Source of the DNA: Shewanella electrodiphila
Lineage (GTDB): Bacteria; Pseudomonadota; Gammaproteobacteria; Enterobacterales; Shewanellaceae
Reading direction: 5' to 3'
NCBI RefSeq assembly: GCF_023283985.1
Contig: NZ_JAKIKU010000009.1
Location: 124,001-188,000 of the forward strand
DNA: 64,000 nt
Shown here: positions 52,252 through 61,625 of the stretch, piece after piece
How positions within the stretch are numbered: the stretch's first letter is position 1
Layout: each line of letters begins with the position of its first letter
Made by a program: the position numbers and the translations under genes
Notes under the pieces: generated by a model
The model's database searches: none
What the model saw: only the letters and a program-made list of their open reading frames with translations
What the model was told of the DNA's origin: nothing

Positions 52252-53148
52252 TTAAGTTGATTTGTTCATGACTGTTGATAATGCAGTAGCTAAAGCTTCT
52301 TTGTTATGTAAACCCGCATGGTGATCACTGACAAGCGGAAAAAAACTTACAAATTCACCAACATCAATATGTTCTGCGTGACTGATGACATTATTGACAG
52401 CATTTCTTCCCAACAATTGGTTTATCCAGTTTAATTTATCTTCTAACAACAGTTTATTTGCTGCACAAACTTCGTTTGTTAAATTATCGATGAAAATAAT
52501 TTGAGCATTTGAATTGGAAATGGCAGTAGCAATTGCTGGAAGTAAAAGAGGAGGTAATACACTAGTGAGAAAGCTTCCTGGGCCAATGATTATCAGCTCT
52601 GCTTTATTAATAGCTTGAATGGCTTCACAAGTTGCTGTTACCTGAGGTTCGAGATTTAGTGAACTAGGCACCTCACTCATTTCATCAACGTTCGTTTCAC
52701 CAAATATCATCTGACCTTCGACATTTAGTGCAGTTAAATGTGTGGGTTCTTCAGACATGGGAATAATACGAGTATCAATTTTCAGAATGGTTCTGATTAA
52801 TTTAATCGCTTCAAGAGGTCTGACGCAGAGTTGTTCTAGTGCATACAAAATAATATTGCCAAGATTATGGCCATTTAGCTCATTATCGCCATTAAATCGA
52901 TGATCAAATAACATGGTGCCGATAGAAGGACGATTGGCGAGCTGTGATAAACAGTTGCGTAAATCCCCCCATGCAATAGTTGTTTGATCTTGGCGGATAC
53001 GACCAGTAGAACCGCCATTGTCAGTTGTTGTTACAATTCCAGTTAACTTGGGTCCTAAAAAGGATAATGCAGCAAGGACTCTGCCTAAACCATGACCTCC
53101 GCCCAATGCGATGACGTGATCATATTGCTGTAATGGTTGGTTCATCAT
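52252..53148 (-). CDS. CofD/YvcK-like protein
   Basis: A 298-residue protein of the YvcK (UPF0052, gluconeogenesis factor) family: ALGGGHGLGRVLAAL (14-28), TTTDNGGSTGRIRQD (about 40) and DLRNCLSQLA (about 62), then HNLGNIILYALEQL and IIIGPGSFLTSVLP (about 190-203). YvcK binds UDP-sugars and links cell-wall precursor supply with carbon metabolism in Gram-positives; the gammaproteobacterial role (YbhK in E. coli) is unclear. A single gene, convergent with aspC. Confidence 0.87.
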   Translation of the reverse strand: MMNQPLQQYDHVIALGGGHGLGRVLAALSFLGPKLTGIVTTTDNGGSTGRIRQDQTTIAWGDLRNCLSQLANRPSIGTMLFDHRFNGDNELNGHNLGNIILYALEQLCVRPLEAIKLIRTILKIDTRIIPMSEEPTHLTALNVEGQMIFGETNVDEMSEVPSSLNLEPQVTATCEAIQAINKAELIIIGPGSFLTSVLPPLLLPAIATAISNSNAQIIFIDNLTNEVCAANKLLLEDKLNWINQLLGRNAVNNVISHAEHIDVGEFVSFFPLVSDHHAGLHNKEALATALSTVMNKST

Positions 53149-53328
53149 TTTTTGATTCCTTTCATACTCTTGATGACTTTTAATGCGACCATGGATAATG
53201 TCATTTCTACATTTCTAGCTATCGTCTGATGCTAAAAATGCATACTTAAAATAATAGCACAAACACAAGACTGCTTTTAGTTATGATTCTCGGTATAATC
53301 AATGAAAATTATTTAGGAAGGATTGTTT

Positions 53329-54135
53329 TTGAGAACAGGTAGAGTGGGTAAGTTCACCCTTGGGTTAGGGGTTGTTATAATTAGCATTATTTTGATCCGT
53401 GTTTGGCTTGTTCCTACACTGGAGAAAATTTTAGTATCAACACCAGAAATTCAGCAAAATGAGAAAGAACAAGAAACAATTCCTAATTTTACTGAGATCA
53501 GTGATATTCCAACTAAAAAACAAGTGTTTTTTGATTATATGACGCCAGCTGTAAATCATCAAAATGCGCTTATTTTAAAAGAACGAAATTTTTTAAAAGT
53601 CATCCTGGCAAACCTAGCCAATGAAAAAACATTAACCGATGCCGAAATCTTTAAACTAAAACAATTAACACAGAAATATAATTACTCTGTAAAAAAGTTT
53701 GACGACACAACCTTAACGCCCTTGTTAATTAGAGTCGATACCGTGCCAGCAAGAATGGTATTAATACAAGCAGCAAACGAAACAGGCTGGGGCAGCTCTA
53801 GGTTTGCTAAAGAAGGCAACAATTACTTCGGACAATGGTGTTTTTCTAAAGGTTGCGGTTTAGTGCCTTTATCCAGAAAAGCAGGAATGAACCATGAAGT
53901 AGCGTCGTTTGATACACCTGAAGATTCAATAGCAGCTTACATGTTAAATTTAAACACCAATTCAGCATACCGTTTATTAAGATCAATGAGAGCTGACTTA
54001 CGTTCACAAAATATCGAACCTTCAGCTGAGAAATTAGTTTTCGGACTCATTCATTACTCAGAACGTAAAGATGCTTATATTGATGAACTACTAGAGATGT
54101 TACGCCAAAACAAAGCGTATTTAGCAGGATTATAG
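53329..54135 (+). CDS. Bax-like peptidoglycan glucosaminidase
   Basis: A 268-residue membrane-anchored glucosaminidase-type protein. One N-terminal helix (about residues 8-29) anchors it facing the periplasm. The catalytic region reads VPARMVLIQAANETGWGSSR with FAKEGNNYFGQW following (about 140-175), the Glu in NETGWG being the likely acid; FDTPEDSIAAYMLNLN is a family block. Relatives (Bax of E. coli) cleave glycan strands. I chose TTG at 53329, spaced 7 bp from AGGAAGG, over TTG at 53323. Confidence 0.85.
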   Translation: MRTGRVGKFTLGLGVVIISIILIRVWLVPTLEKILVSTPEIQQNEKEQETIPNFTEISDIPTKKQVFFDYMTPAVNHQNALILKERNFLKVILANLANEKTLTDAEIFKLKQLTQKYNYSVKKFDDTTLTPLLIRVDTVPARMVLIQAANETGWGSSRFAKEGNNYFGQWCFSKGCGLVPLSRKAGMNHEVASFDTPEDSIAAYMLNLNTNSAYRLLRSMRADLRSQNIEPSAEKLVFGLIHYSERKDAYIDELLEMLRQNKAYLAGL

Positions 54136-54138
54136 AAA

Positions 54139-54771
54139 ATGAAGTTAGTAAAGATACCAATGTTAGTCGCTTTCGTGTTGTTAAGTCCAACATCGATCGC
54201 TGATTCTGTTTCTATTCCATATGCAGGTTTTTATGAAAGACTAAAACAAGTTAATAAACATAATTATCAGTTGGTTGAAATTGCTTTTAGCGTACCTAAA
54301 AATGATAACTGTAAAATGCTTTCAGGTAACATCACCACTGAAAAAGATGAATTCCCACTGACTTACGATAAACACCAGCGTTTATATTTGCCATTTGATG
54401 CACAATTAAAGTCAGACCGAGGTTTGTTAAATATTGAAGTAGAAGGGGACTCTTCACTTTGTGGTGTTGCAATGCAAGTACGTGCTAAGTCAACTCAACA
54501 AGAGTATGTTCAAGCGGAACTTATGGCAGTTAAGGATGATATGGATGCATTGTTAGATGGTCAGCAAGGTTTCCCAATGAAGTATTTCCGTAAACCAATT
54601 ACTGGACTTACATTTAGCTTTTCGGATTCCGACTTACCTGTTATCGCAACAATTGATGGTAAAGCACAATCAATTTCAAACCAGTTACAACTCACTTCTG
54701 AACAATTAGCAAACCTAAAAGCCTTAAGTTTTAATGCCATGCCCTTTGTTGTCAGCCCTTATGTCATTTGA
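54139..54771 (+). CDS. DUF2987 family secreted protein
   Basis: A 210-residue protein with a signal peptide (LVAFVLLSPTSIA) that matches DUF2987: SIPYAGFYERLKQVNKHNYQ, LVEIAFSVPKNDNCKMLSGN, FPLTYDKHQRLYLPFDAQL and GFPMKYFRKPITGLTFSF. Predicted periplasmic, function unknown. It starts 3 bp after the Bax-like gene, so the two are almost certainly cotranscribed, which links it loosely to cell-wall metabolism. Confidence 0.85.
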   Translation: MKLVKIPMLVAFVLLSPTSIADSVSIPYAGFYERLKQVNKHNYQLVEIAFSVPKNDNCKMLSGNITTEKDEFPLTYDKHQRLYLPFDAQLKSDRGLLNIEVEGDSSLCGVAMQVRAKSTQQEYVQAELMAVKDDMDALLDGQQGFPMKYFRKPITGLTFSFSDSDLPVIATIDGKAQSISNQLQLTSEQLANLKALSFNAMPFVVSPYVI

Positions 54772-54801
54772 ACCGTTGAAATAGCAAAGCATAGAAAAAA
54801 C

Positions 54802-54830
54802 AAAGCCCTCAGTTGAGGGCTTCTTTTTTG
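54802..54830. terminator. Terminator between DUF2987 and ttcA
   Basis: AAAGCCCTCAGTTGAGGGCTTCTTTTTT; convergent genes on each side. ttcA ends 19 bp to the right. Confidence 0.9.
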
Positions 54831-54848
54831 CAAGAACAGATCAACCAT

Positions 54849-55787
54849 TTACGGTTTGTAAGTTGTCACTATATTTATTTTAGCTGCTTCATCTAAATTG
54901 ATATGACCATTATTCGTGGTATCTAGAAAATCAAAAGCAGGTAAATCAGATTCGGCTACATCGCCGGATAAAGGAGCATCTGCATCGCGCTGCAAACTGA
55001 TAAAATCAAAAGCGTTTCTATCAACACCTTGAGACGGTGACGTGTTCTGCATCGCAGTAAAAATTGTTTCAATACGACCTGGAAAGTCACGATCCCATTG
55101 ATTCAACATATCCTTTACAGCGCCACGTTTTAAGTTCTCTTGTGAACCACACAGATTGCAAGGGATGATAGGGAATTTTTTCAGCTCTGCATACTCTGCA
55201 ATGTCTTTCTCTTTGCTGTAGGCTAAAGGTCTAATAACCATGTTAGCACCGTCATCTGATAACAATTTAGGTGGCATTGCTTTCATTTTTCCACCGAAGA
55301 ACATATTTAAAAATAATGTTTCAATGATGTCGTCTCTATGATGACCTAGAGCAATTTTTGTCGCACCAATACGTTGTGCAAATCCATATAAAGTTCCGCG
55401 ACGCAGACGAGAACATAAAGAGCATGTTGTCTTGCCTTCAGGGATTTTATCTTTAACGATTGAGTAAGTGTCTTTTTCAAGAATATGATATGGCACTGCT
55501 AACGTATCTAAGTACGCAGGCAAAATATCTTCAGGAAATCCAGGCTGCTTTTGATCTAAGTTAACTGCAACAATTTCAAATTTAATTGGTGCACGCTTTT
55601 GCAAGTTCAACAAGATGTCGAGCATTGCATAGCTGTCCTTACCGCCAGAAAGGCAACACATGATAACGTCACCATCTTCAATCATTTGATAGTCTCCTAT
55701 CGCACGACCAACATCATGACGTAATTTCTTTTCTAATTTAGCTTGGCGATCTGCCAAGTGTTTTTCTTGTTGTTGCATTTCAGACAT
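54849..55787 (-). CDS. ttcA: tRNA 2-thiocytidine biosynthesis protein TtcA
   Basis: A 312-residue PP-loop ATPase with SGGKDSYAML (48-57), KTTCSLCSRLRRG (about 119) and CNLCGSQENLKRG (about 210), the cysteines that hold the Fe-S cluster. It makes 2-thiocytidine at position 32 of tRNAs. Of the four genes ttcA, uspE, fnr and the cco-assembly genes, all read leftwards in this order, a grouping I recall from Shewanella. Confidence 0.95.
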   Translation of the reverse strand: MSEMQQQEKHLADRQAKLEKKLRHDVGRAIGDYQMIEDGDVIMCCLSGGKDSYAMLDILLNLQKRAPIKFEIVAVNLDQKQPGFPEDILPAYLDTLAVPYHILEKDTYSIVKDKIPEGKTTCSLCSRLRRGTLYGFAQRIGATKIALGHHRDDIIETLFLNMFFGGKMKAMPPKLLSDDGANMVIRPLAYSKEKDIAEYAELKKFPIIPCNLCGSQENLKRGAVKDMLNQWDRDFPGRIETIFTAMQNTSPSQGVDRNAFDFISLQRDADAPLSGDVAESDLPAFDFLDTTNNGHINLDEAAKINIVTTYKP

Positions 55788-55856
55788 TAAAAAGCGCCCA
55801 GTAACTATCGTTTCAGGGCGCGTATTATTCCAGCATTCAAGCCGATGGTAAAGACT

Positions 55857-56786
55857 TTAGTCTTCAAGAGGTGATTTATAACCCTCAGGCTTAACTGCAA
55901 GTAAGTCACAATTGATACTATCGATGACATGTTCAGCGGTATTACCAATTAAAGCTGCTGAAAAACCAGTTCTGCCCACAGTCCCCAAGATGACTAATTC
56001 TGCATCGAGTTTTAAGGCAAGCTCAGGAATGACATCTTCAGGTAAACCTTCTTCTACATGGCAGTTTTCTAAAGGGATATTAAAACTGTTGGCCAAATAT
56101 TGAATTCGCTGTTCATGCTGCATTCTGACGGTATCGTTATAACTTGCTGCATCGAATTCAGGTAACTCAATGGCCAAATTAACCGGCGTACCAGGGTAAC
56201 CATTCACTAAATGGATTTGGGCTGAGAATTTAGCTGCAAGATTCAACGCATTTTCAATTATTTTGGTATTGAGTGTTGAATGCTCATCATCTTCTGAAGC
56301 CACATTTACTGCACATAAGATTTTACCAGCCACTGGCCAATCATGATCTTTTACCATTAATACTGGAATAGGGGCTTTACGTAATAAATGCCAATCAGTT
56401 GGAGTAAAAATAATAGACTTTAGTTTGTCGTGTTCATGGGTGCTTTTTACTAATAAATCGACATCTTGTTCGATGGCGTATTTTATAACGCTTTCGAAAG
56501 GTCTGTTATGCCAAACCACTTTAGTATCAATCGTTAAGCCTGATTTTGCGTAAGGCAAAATAGCTTCAGCTAACCAGCTTTCGCGTTGGTCAATAACACC
56601 CTGACGCATCGCTTCTCTTTCGTGGCTTGAAAGAATTGAAGTCATTTCATAAGAAAAATCAAAAATGGTGAGAAATGCAGTGATAGATGCATTGGACTTA
56701 GAAGCAAGTTCAACGGCTCTAGCCAGAGCAGGTTGATGGTCAGTCATTGGGTTAATGACTACCAAAATCTTATTATAATCCTTCAT
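55857..56786 (-). CDS. uspE: Universal stress protein UspE
   Basis: A 309-residue tandem UspA-domain protein: the first domain starts NKILVVINPMTDHQPALARA, and the second (about 155-305) ends in VILGTVGRTGFSAALIGNTA EHVIDSINCDLLAV with the nucleotide-binding G-x2-G-x9-G pattern. UspE takes part in stress resistance and motility or aggregation in E. coli. It is encoded next to fnr in E. coli too. GGAGG lies about 6 bp before ATG. Confidence 0.93.
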   Translation of the reverse strand: MKDYNKILVVINPMTDHQPALARAVELASKSNASITAFLTIFDFSYEMTSILSSHEREAMRQGVIDQRESWLAEAILPYAKSGLTIDTKVVWHNRPFESVIKYAIEQDVDLLVKSTHEHDKLKSIIFTPTDWHLLRKAPIPVLMVKDHDWPVAGKILCAVNVASEDDEHSTLNTKIIENALNLAAKFSAQIHLVNGYPGTPVNLAIELPEFDAASYNDTVRMQHEQRIQYLANSFNIPLENCHVEEGLPEDVIPELALKLDAELVILGTVGRTGFSAALIGNTAEHVIDSINCDLLAVKPEGYKSPLED

Positions 56787-56871
56787 AAAACCTCCAAGCT
56801 ATTTTATATTACTATCACTCTTAACTGCGGTGATGTCGTTGCGTTAGATCATAAAATGAAAATTAACTCAA

Positions 56872-57624
56872 TTAAGTGGCAATTCTTGAGTTTCCAGCTA
56901 ATTGGCTGAGTGCAACATGATCAATAATAGTGATGTATTTGCCTTTGACTTCAATCAAACCTGCTTTTTGAAACCTGCCCAGTAATCGACTAATTGTTTC
57001 AACCGTCAAACCAAGATAGTTACCAATATCACCACGGGTCATCGTTAACCTGAATTCATGAGGTGAGAAGCCTCGACTGCCGAAACGATTTGCAAGATTA
57101 TTGATGAATGCAGCAAGACGTTCTTCTGCATTTTTCTTCGACAATAACAAAATCATTTCTTGGTCGCCCATGATCTCATTACTCATTAAACGCATTATTT
57201 GCTGTCTAAGCTTTGGCATTGTGCCAGAGAGAGTATCTAATGTGTCATATGGGATTTCACACACCATTGCAGTTTCTAAAGCTTGCGCAAAACTTTGGTG
57301 AATTTGAGAATGAATGCCATCAAAGCCTATAACGTCACCAGCTAAATGGAATCCGGTAATTTGTTCATCACCTTGCTCAGTGATAGTGAAGCTTTTGATT
57401 GTACCAGAGCGAATAGCAAATAAGGATTTGAGAGGATCACCTGACTTGAATATCTGGTCGCCTTTTTGTACTGGTTTTTTACGTTCAATAATTTCGTCTA
57501 GTTTATCTAGTTCGTTATTATCTAACGTGAAAGGAATGCAAAGTGACTCCATGCTGCAATCATGACAATGAATTGCACAACCACCAGTAGATGCACGAAG
57601 CTGTTTAGTTTGATCTGTAGGCAT
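56872..57624 (-). CDS. fnr: Fumarate/nitrate reduction regulator (Fnr/EtrA)
   Basis: A 250-residue Crp-Fnr family oxygen sensor. N-terminal cysteines CAIHCHDCSMESLC (four Cys, spaced C-x3-C-x2-C-x5-C) plus a later Cys in MVCEIPYD bind the oxygen-labile [4Fe-4S] cluster. The effector beta-roll, dimer helix and HTH (DIGNYLGLTVETISRLLGRF) follow; recognition residues ETISR match the FNR-box specificity of E. coli Fnr. It likely controls the adjacent cbb3 oxidase genes. I used the ATG at 57624 with GAGAG 5 bp upstream; a TTG at 57636 would extend it by four. Confidence 0.96.
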   Translation of the reverse strand: MPTDQTKQLRASTGGCAIHCHDCSMESLCIPFTLDNNELDKLDEIIERKKPVQKGDQIFKSGDPLKSLFAIRSGTIKSFTITEQGDEQITGFHLAGDVIGFDGIHSQIHQSFAQALETAMVCEIPYDTLDTLSGTMPKLRQQIMRLMSNEIMGDQEMILLLSKKNAEERLAAFINNLANRFGSRGFSPHEFRLTMTRGDIGNYLGLTVETISRLLGRFQKAGLIEVKGKYITIIDHVALSQLAGNSRIAT

Positions 57625-57679
57625 ATATACTCTCAATTAATTACTACAATACCATGTTAAACTAATAACAAAGCTTGAG

Positions 57680-58369
57680 CTAGTTTAGCTGCATGATGGC
57701 GATATAAATAGTTTGTAAGCCAAATACTACAATCAAGATCCCACTTAAAAGTCGTACTTGCTTTTTTTGAACCCATCCAGCTAATTTTTTAGCGGTTAAT
57801 CCAGCACTTAACAATGCAGGCAGTGTTCCAAGGCCAAAAGCAAACATCACCAAAGCTCCGTTCAATGCATCACCTGATGCAACTGACCAGGTTAAGGTAC
57901 TGTAAACTAAACCACAGGGTAACCATCCCCAAATCATCCCTGCAATCGTTGCTTGAAACCGGGTTTTAATCGGCAACAATTTATTAGCAATAGGTTTGAG
58001 TAACGACCATAAACCTTTACCAAGTTTTTCAATATGGACGACTCCGAACCATATTTGGGCAATATAAAGTCCAGTTATTATCATCATAATGCCGGCAAGT
58101 ATTCTTAAACCAATGAGATAACTGTCAACATCGAACATGTAGCCTAATGCGGCACTACTTGCTCCAGCCAACGCACCTGCAATCGTGTAACTCGCAATAC
58201 GGCCAAAATTATAACTGAGTAAAAAACTTAATTGGTTTGCTAAACGATTTGAAGATGTTGCTGGTAAATTAGTAGCAAAAGCGCCAATTAAACCACCACA
58301 CATTCCAAAACAATGTGCAGCGCCCATTAATCCGACCAGGAATGCTCCCCATACATTATATTCAATCAA
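57680..58369 (-). CDS. TauE/SafE-like (DsbD-like) membrane protein
   Basis: A 229-residue protein with about six hydrophobic helices. Motif AAHCFGMCGGLIGAF near the N-terminus (with HCFGMCGG cysteines) and GWLPCGLVYSTLTWSVASGD near 150 place it in the DsbD/TauE-like group that accompanies ccoS and ccoI in cbb3 clusters, where it is thought to help copper delivery or cytochrome assembly. It overlaps ccoS by 8 bp. Confidence 0.88.
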   Translation of the reverse strand: MIEYNVWGAFLVGLMGAAHCFGMCGGLIGAFATNLPATSSNRLANQLSFLLSYNFGRIASYTIAGALAGASSAALGYMFDVDSYLIGLRILAGIMMIITGLYIAQIWFGVVHIEKLGKGLWSLLKPIANKLLPIKTRFQATIAGMIWGWLPCGLVYSTLTWSVASGDALNGALVMFAFGLGTLPALLSAGLTAKKLAGWVQKKQVRLLSGILIVVFGLQTIYIAIMQLN

Positions 58370-58625
58370 TTTGCGGAGTCTTTTGGGTTGCAGATTTATC
58401 CGAATTAATTAGCTCATCATCAAAAGAGTTAGCAGTTACCACGTCATCATTGAGCGTCTTAGTATTATCTGTAGTCACAGTAGGCTTATCTTCATCAAAT
58501 AATATCGACACACTTTGCCTATCAAGATCATCGAATTGTTCTGATTTTACCGCCCAAAAAAATACGGCTACAGCGACCACGACGAAAAGCATGGCAATGG
58601 GAATTAATACGTAGATGATACTCAT
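58362..58625 (-). CDS. ccoS: Cbb3 oxidase maturation protein CcoS
   Basis: An 87-residue protein with one N-terminal transmembrane helix, matching CcoS: SIIYVLIPIAMLFVVVAVAV with FFWAVKSEQFDDLD following. It is needed for cofactor insertion into cbb3. The acidic/Thr-rich C-terminal tail is longer than in many CcoS. It overlaps ccoI by 4 bp (ATGA). Confidence 0.93.
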   Translation of the reverse strand: MSIIYVLIPIAMLFVVVAVAVFFWAVKSEQFDDLDRQSVSILFDEDKPTVTTDNTKTLNDDVVTANSFDDELINSDKSATQKTPQID

Positions 58626-61024
58626 AGTTTTACCCTTAGCAGGCGCAGACTGTTAGAAACAACAATGATTGAGCTTATCGACATACCAATCGCCGCTATA
58701 TACGGTACGACATGACCAGTTACGGCTAACGGCAATATAATGATGTTGTAAGCAAACGCCCAAATTAGATTTTGTTTTATTATTCTATTGGTTAGTTTAG
58801 CAAGTTTTATTGCTTGAATAAATTTAGAAAGATGATCGCCAAGTAAAATTAAATCAGCGCTATTTTTAGCTATTGCGCTGCCACTTCCCATTGCCACAGA
58901 CAAGTTGGCACCAGCGAGTACTGGTGCATCATTGATACCATCACCAAACATAGCAACATGCTGTTTTTGTTGTAAATTATTTATCAATTCAAGTTTGTCT
59001 TGTGGGCTTAAGCCTGCATAAGCTTGTTGAATATTTAATTGGCGGGCTATTTCAGTGACATGTTTACTGCTGTCGCCACTTGCTATACTGACTTGAATAC
59101 CTAACGCCTGAAGTTCTGTTACAGCTTGTGCACTATCAATACGGATAGCATCTTGCAAAATAAAGCAGGAAGCTATTATGTCATCAATAGATAACCAAAG
59201 TAATTGGCCTTTACAATGTGACGCATCGAGGCCGACAAACTGAGCATTACCCAATTTGACGGTATGTTCATTAACCTTGGCAGATATTCCTAGCCCAACA
59301 TGGTGGATAATCTCTGTTGCGGTAATCTCTGAGTTAACAAATGGTGCAAATGCTTTTGCGATTGGATGAATAGAACCCATTTCAAGCGCTGCAGCATAAT
59401 TAAGAGCTGAATACTCATTAACAAGGTCATCTGTAATGATTGTTTTTTGAATAGAGACAGTTCCGCACGTTAATGTGCCGGTCTTATCAAATACGACATG
59501 TTCGATTAATGGTAGTTTCTCAAATACGCCCGCTTTTTGAACAATAATCCCCAGTTTGGTAAATATTGCCGTAGAACATGTGATTGCTGTTGGTGTTGCT
59601 AACGCAAGTGCACAAGGGCAGGTAGCGACTAATACCGATAACATGACCCAGAAAGCATCATCTGGTGAAATAAATAGCCAACTAAAATAGGTGATCCCCG
59701 CTATAGCAATGATGGCCGTTGAAAAATAGCTGGCAGATTTATCAACGAGCAAGGCAATTTTAGGTTTCGTATTTGAGGCTACCTCTTGTAAACGGATAAT
59801 TTCAGCGACTAATTGATCTTGACCTAATGCGGTTACTTGAACAGTAATAGGTTGGTCTACATTAATAGTGCCAGCATACACGGTATCTCGCTCACTTTTG
59901 ATAAATGGCATTTGTTCGCCAGTTAACATTGATTCATTTAAGCCTGATTTACCTGATAATATGATCCCATCAGCAGCAACGACTTCACCAGGCTTGATTA
60001 AAATGGTATCTCCAACTTTTAATCGTTTAGCTGGAATTTCAGTTGCTTCACTAGTAGAGGAGTTATTAATTGAATCAGATATTAAATTAGCTGTTAACGG
60101 TACGAGTTTGTGTAGATTACTCGAACTGACGGATGCGGTTTGTTTTGCTTTTTGTTCGAAAAAACGCCCCAATAGCAAAAAGAAAGTGAACATGGTGACA
60201 GACTCAAAATACACTTCACCAGTGCCGTTTATTGTCGCGATACAACTGGCTATATAAGCGCCAGCGATAGCTAAAGAAACGGACAAATCCATATTGACCT
60301 TACCGCCGAGCAAACTTCTAACGGCACTGAAGTAAAAAGGTTGAGCAGAATAAAAGACCACAGGAGCGGCAAGCGTCATACTGACCCAGCGAAAGTAATC
60401 CCTCATTTCAGTATCTTCTAAAATGAAGTAGTCAGAATATAAAGCCAGTGCAAACATCATCACTTGCATGGTGACAAATGCAGCTAGTCCAAGACGAAGT
60501 AGAAACTTTCGCGATTCTTGTTTACTGAGTTTTTCTTGTTCATCTATTTGATAGGGTGCAGCTTGATAACCAATACGGCTGATTTCTGATAGTATTTCAC
60601 TGAGTTTTACACGAGAGTCATCCCAACAGACTAATGCTCTTTGGGTAGTAGAGTTGACCGCAATGCTAATTATGCCAGGAAGCTGTTTTAATTTATGTTC
60701 AATTAGCCAAGCACAAGCTGCACAAGTTATCCCTTCGATAGAAACTGAAAGCGTATTTTGGTTATCTTTTGAATGGACTAAGTCTTGTTGGATTTCAGGA
60801 AGATCATACGCAGAAAATTGAGCCAACTCAGATGGAACAAGCGCAGTTTGCTTACTGCCTGGTTCACTTCTAAATTGATAATAGCTACTTAACCCAGAGT
60901 CGATGATGGCTTGCGATACAGCCTGACAACCAGGACAACACATAGGTTGTGCCTGATTATCAATAACGGTTGTAAATTCGCTACCAGTTAAAACAGGTTC
61001 ATTACAGTGAAAGCAATTTTGCAT
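58622..61024 (-). CDS. ccoI: Copper-translocating P-type ATPase CcoI
   Basis: An 800-residue P1B-type ATPase (FixI). An N-terminal metal-binding region has CFHCNEPV and CCPGCQAV, then an HMA domain with GITCAACAW (about 93-101). Eight transmembrane helices are suggested; the metal-channel motif is CPCALALATP, the phosphorylated Asp is in VVFDKTGTLTCG and the hinge in GDGINDAPVLAGA. It exports copper for assembly of the cbb3 active site. Start overlaps nothing upstream; ccoH ends 5 bp before. Confidence 0.96.
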   Translation of the reverse strand: MQNCFHCNEPVLTGSEFTTVIDNQAQPMCCPGCQAVSQAIIDSGLSSYYQFRSEPGSKQTALVPSELAQFSAYDLPEIQQDLVHSKDNQNTLSVSIEGITCAACAWLIEHKLKQLPGIISIAVNSTTQRALVCWDDSRVKLSEILSEISRIGYQAAPYQIDEQEKLSKQESRKFLLRLGLAAFVTMQVMMFALALYSDYFILEDTEMRDYFRWVSMTLAAPVVFYSAQPFYFSAVRSLLGGKVNMDLSVSLAIAGAYIASCIATINGTGEVYFESVTMFTFFLLLGRFFEQKAKQTASVSSSNLHKLVPLTANLISDSINNSSTSEATEIPAKRLKVGDTILIKPGEVVAADGIILSGKSGLNESMLTGEQMPFIKSERDTVYAGTINVDQPITVQVTALGQDQLVAEIIRLQEVASNTKPKIALLVDKSASYFSTAIIAIAGITYFSWLFISPDDAFWVMLSVLVATCPCALALATPTAITCSTAIFTKLGIIVQKAGVFEKLPLIEHVVFDKTGTLTCGTVSIQKTIITDDLVNEYSALNYAAALEMGSIHPIAKAFAPFVNSEITATEIIHHVGLGISAKVNEHTVKLGNAQFVGLDASHCKGQLLWLSIDDIIASCFILQDAIRIDSAQAVTELQALGIQVSIASGDSSKHVTEIARQLNIQQAYAGLSPQDKLELINNLQQKQHVAMFGDGINDAPVLAGANLSVAMGSGSAIAKNSADLILLGDHLSKFIQAIKLAKLTNRIIKQNLIWAFAYNIIILPLAVTGHVVPYIAAIGMSISSIIVVSNSLRLLRVKL

Positions 61025-61029
61025 GAAGA

Positions 61030-61509
61030 TTAATTCAACCAGTATTCTACATCATCTTGTATATCAATACGTTGCTGGATACGCCAGCTATTATCAAAGC
61101 CTTGTAATCTTACATTCCACGGACCTGAAATTGCTTCAGATAATCCGATTCTGAAATCACCGTTACCATCTGCAGTCGCATTGATTCTAAAATCTTTGTC
61201 TTCAAGAGTCGGGTGAATGAAACTGACTTGAAGTGCGGCGCGGTATTCAGGGCCGCCGTGCTGGGAAATTTTTAATTCATGGTCATGAACTTCAATTAAA
61301 AACTGCATACCTAAGTTTTTAGCTTGCTTAATTTTACGTAAATCCATATTGATGGCTTTACCTTCTTTATAATAATCATCAGAAACCAGCGAGTCTGCAT
61401 TATCAATTGCAATGCTCATTGCCACCATACTTTTAATGACAACGACAAGAAGTAGAACAACAATAAACCAAGGCCAAAAATGCTTATACCAGGGTTGAAC
61501 ATCAGACAT
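61030..61509 (-). CDS. ccoH: Cbb3 assembly protein CcoH (FixH)
   Basis: A 159-residue protein with one N-terminal membrane helix (about residues 10-32) and a periplasmic domain; PWYKHFWPWFIVVLLLVVVI and DDYYKEGKAINMDL are FixH-family patterns. It is required for stable cbb3 assembly. First gene of the ccoH-ccoI-ccoS transcript after the ccoNOQP terminator. Confidence 0.93.
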   Translation of the reverse strand: MSDVQPWYKHFWPWFIVVLLLVVVIKSMVAMSIAIDNADSLVSDDYYKEGKAINMDLRKIKQAKNLGMQFLIEVHDHELKISQHGGPEYRAALQVSFIHPTLEDKDFRINATADGNGDFRIGLSEAISGPWNVRLQGFDNSWRIQQRIDIQDDVEYWLN

Positions 61510-61576
61510 AAAAAGGTCCTAAATATTAAGAATTATTATTGTGTTATTTTACCTTGAAAAGGCTTAAGAATCACTT

Positions 61577-61608
61577 AAAAAAAAGGCTTCGTTTTCACGA
61601 AGCCTTTG
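61577..61608 (-). terminator. Terminator after ccoP
   Basis: Transcribed leftwards: AAAGGCTTCGTGAAAACGAAGCC followed by a run of T (A's at 61577-61584 on the plus strand). It separates structural and assembly genes, about 20 bp after ccoP. Confidence 0.9.
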
Positions 61609-61625
61609 ATGTTACCGAGGTGTAA

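Noticed and set aside
57637..57680. FNR box upstream of fnr
   Set aside because: No TTGAT-N4-ATCAA-like sequence is visible; the ccoN promoter, where a box is likely, is outside the window.
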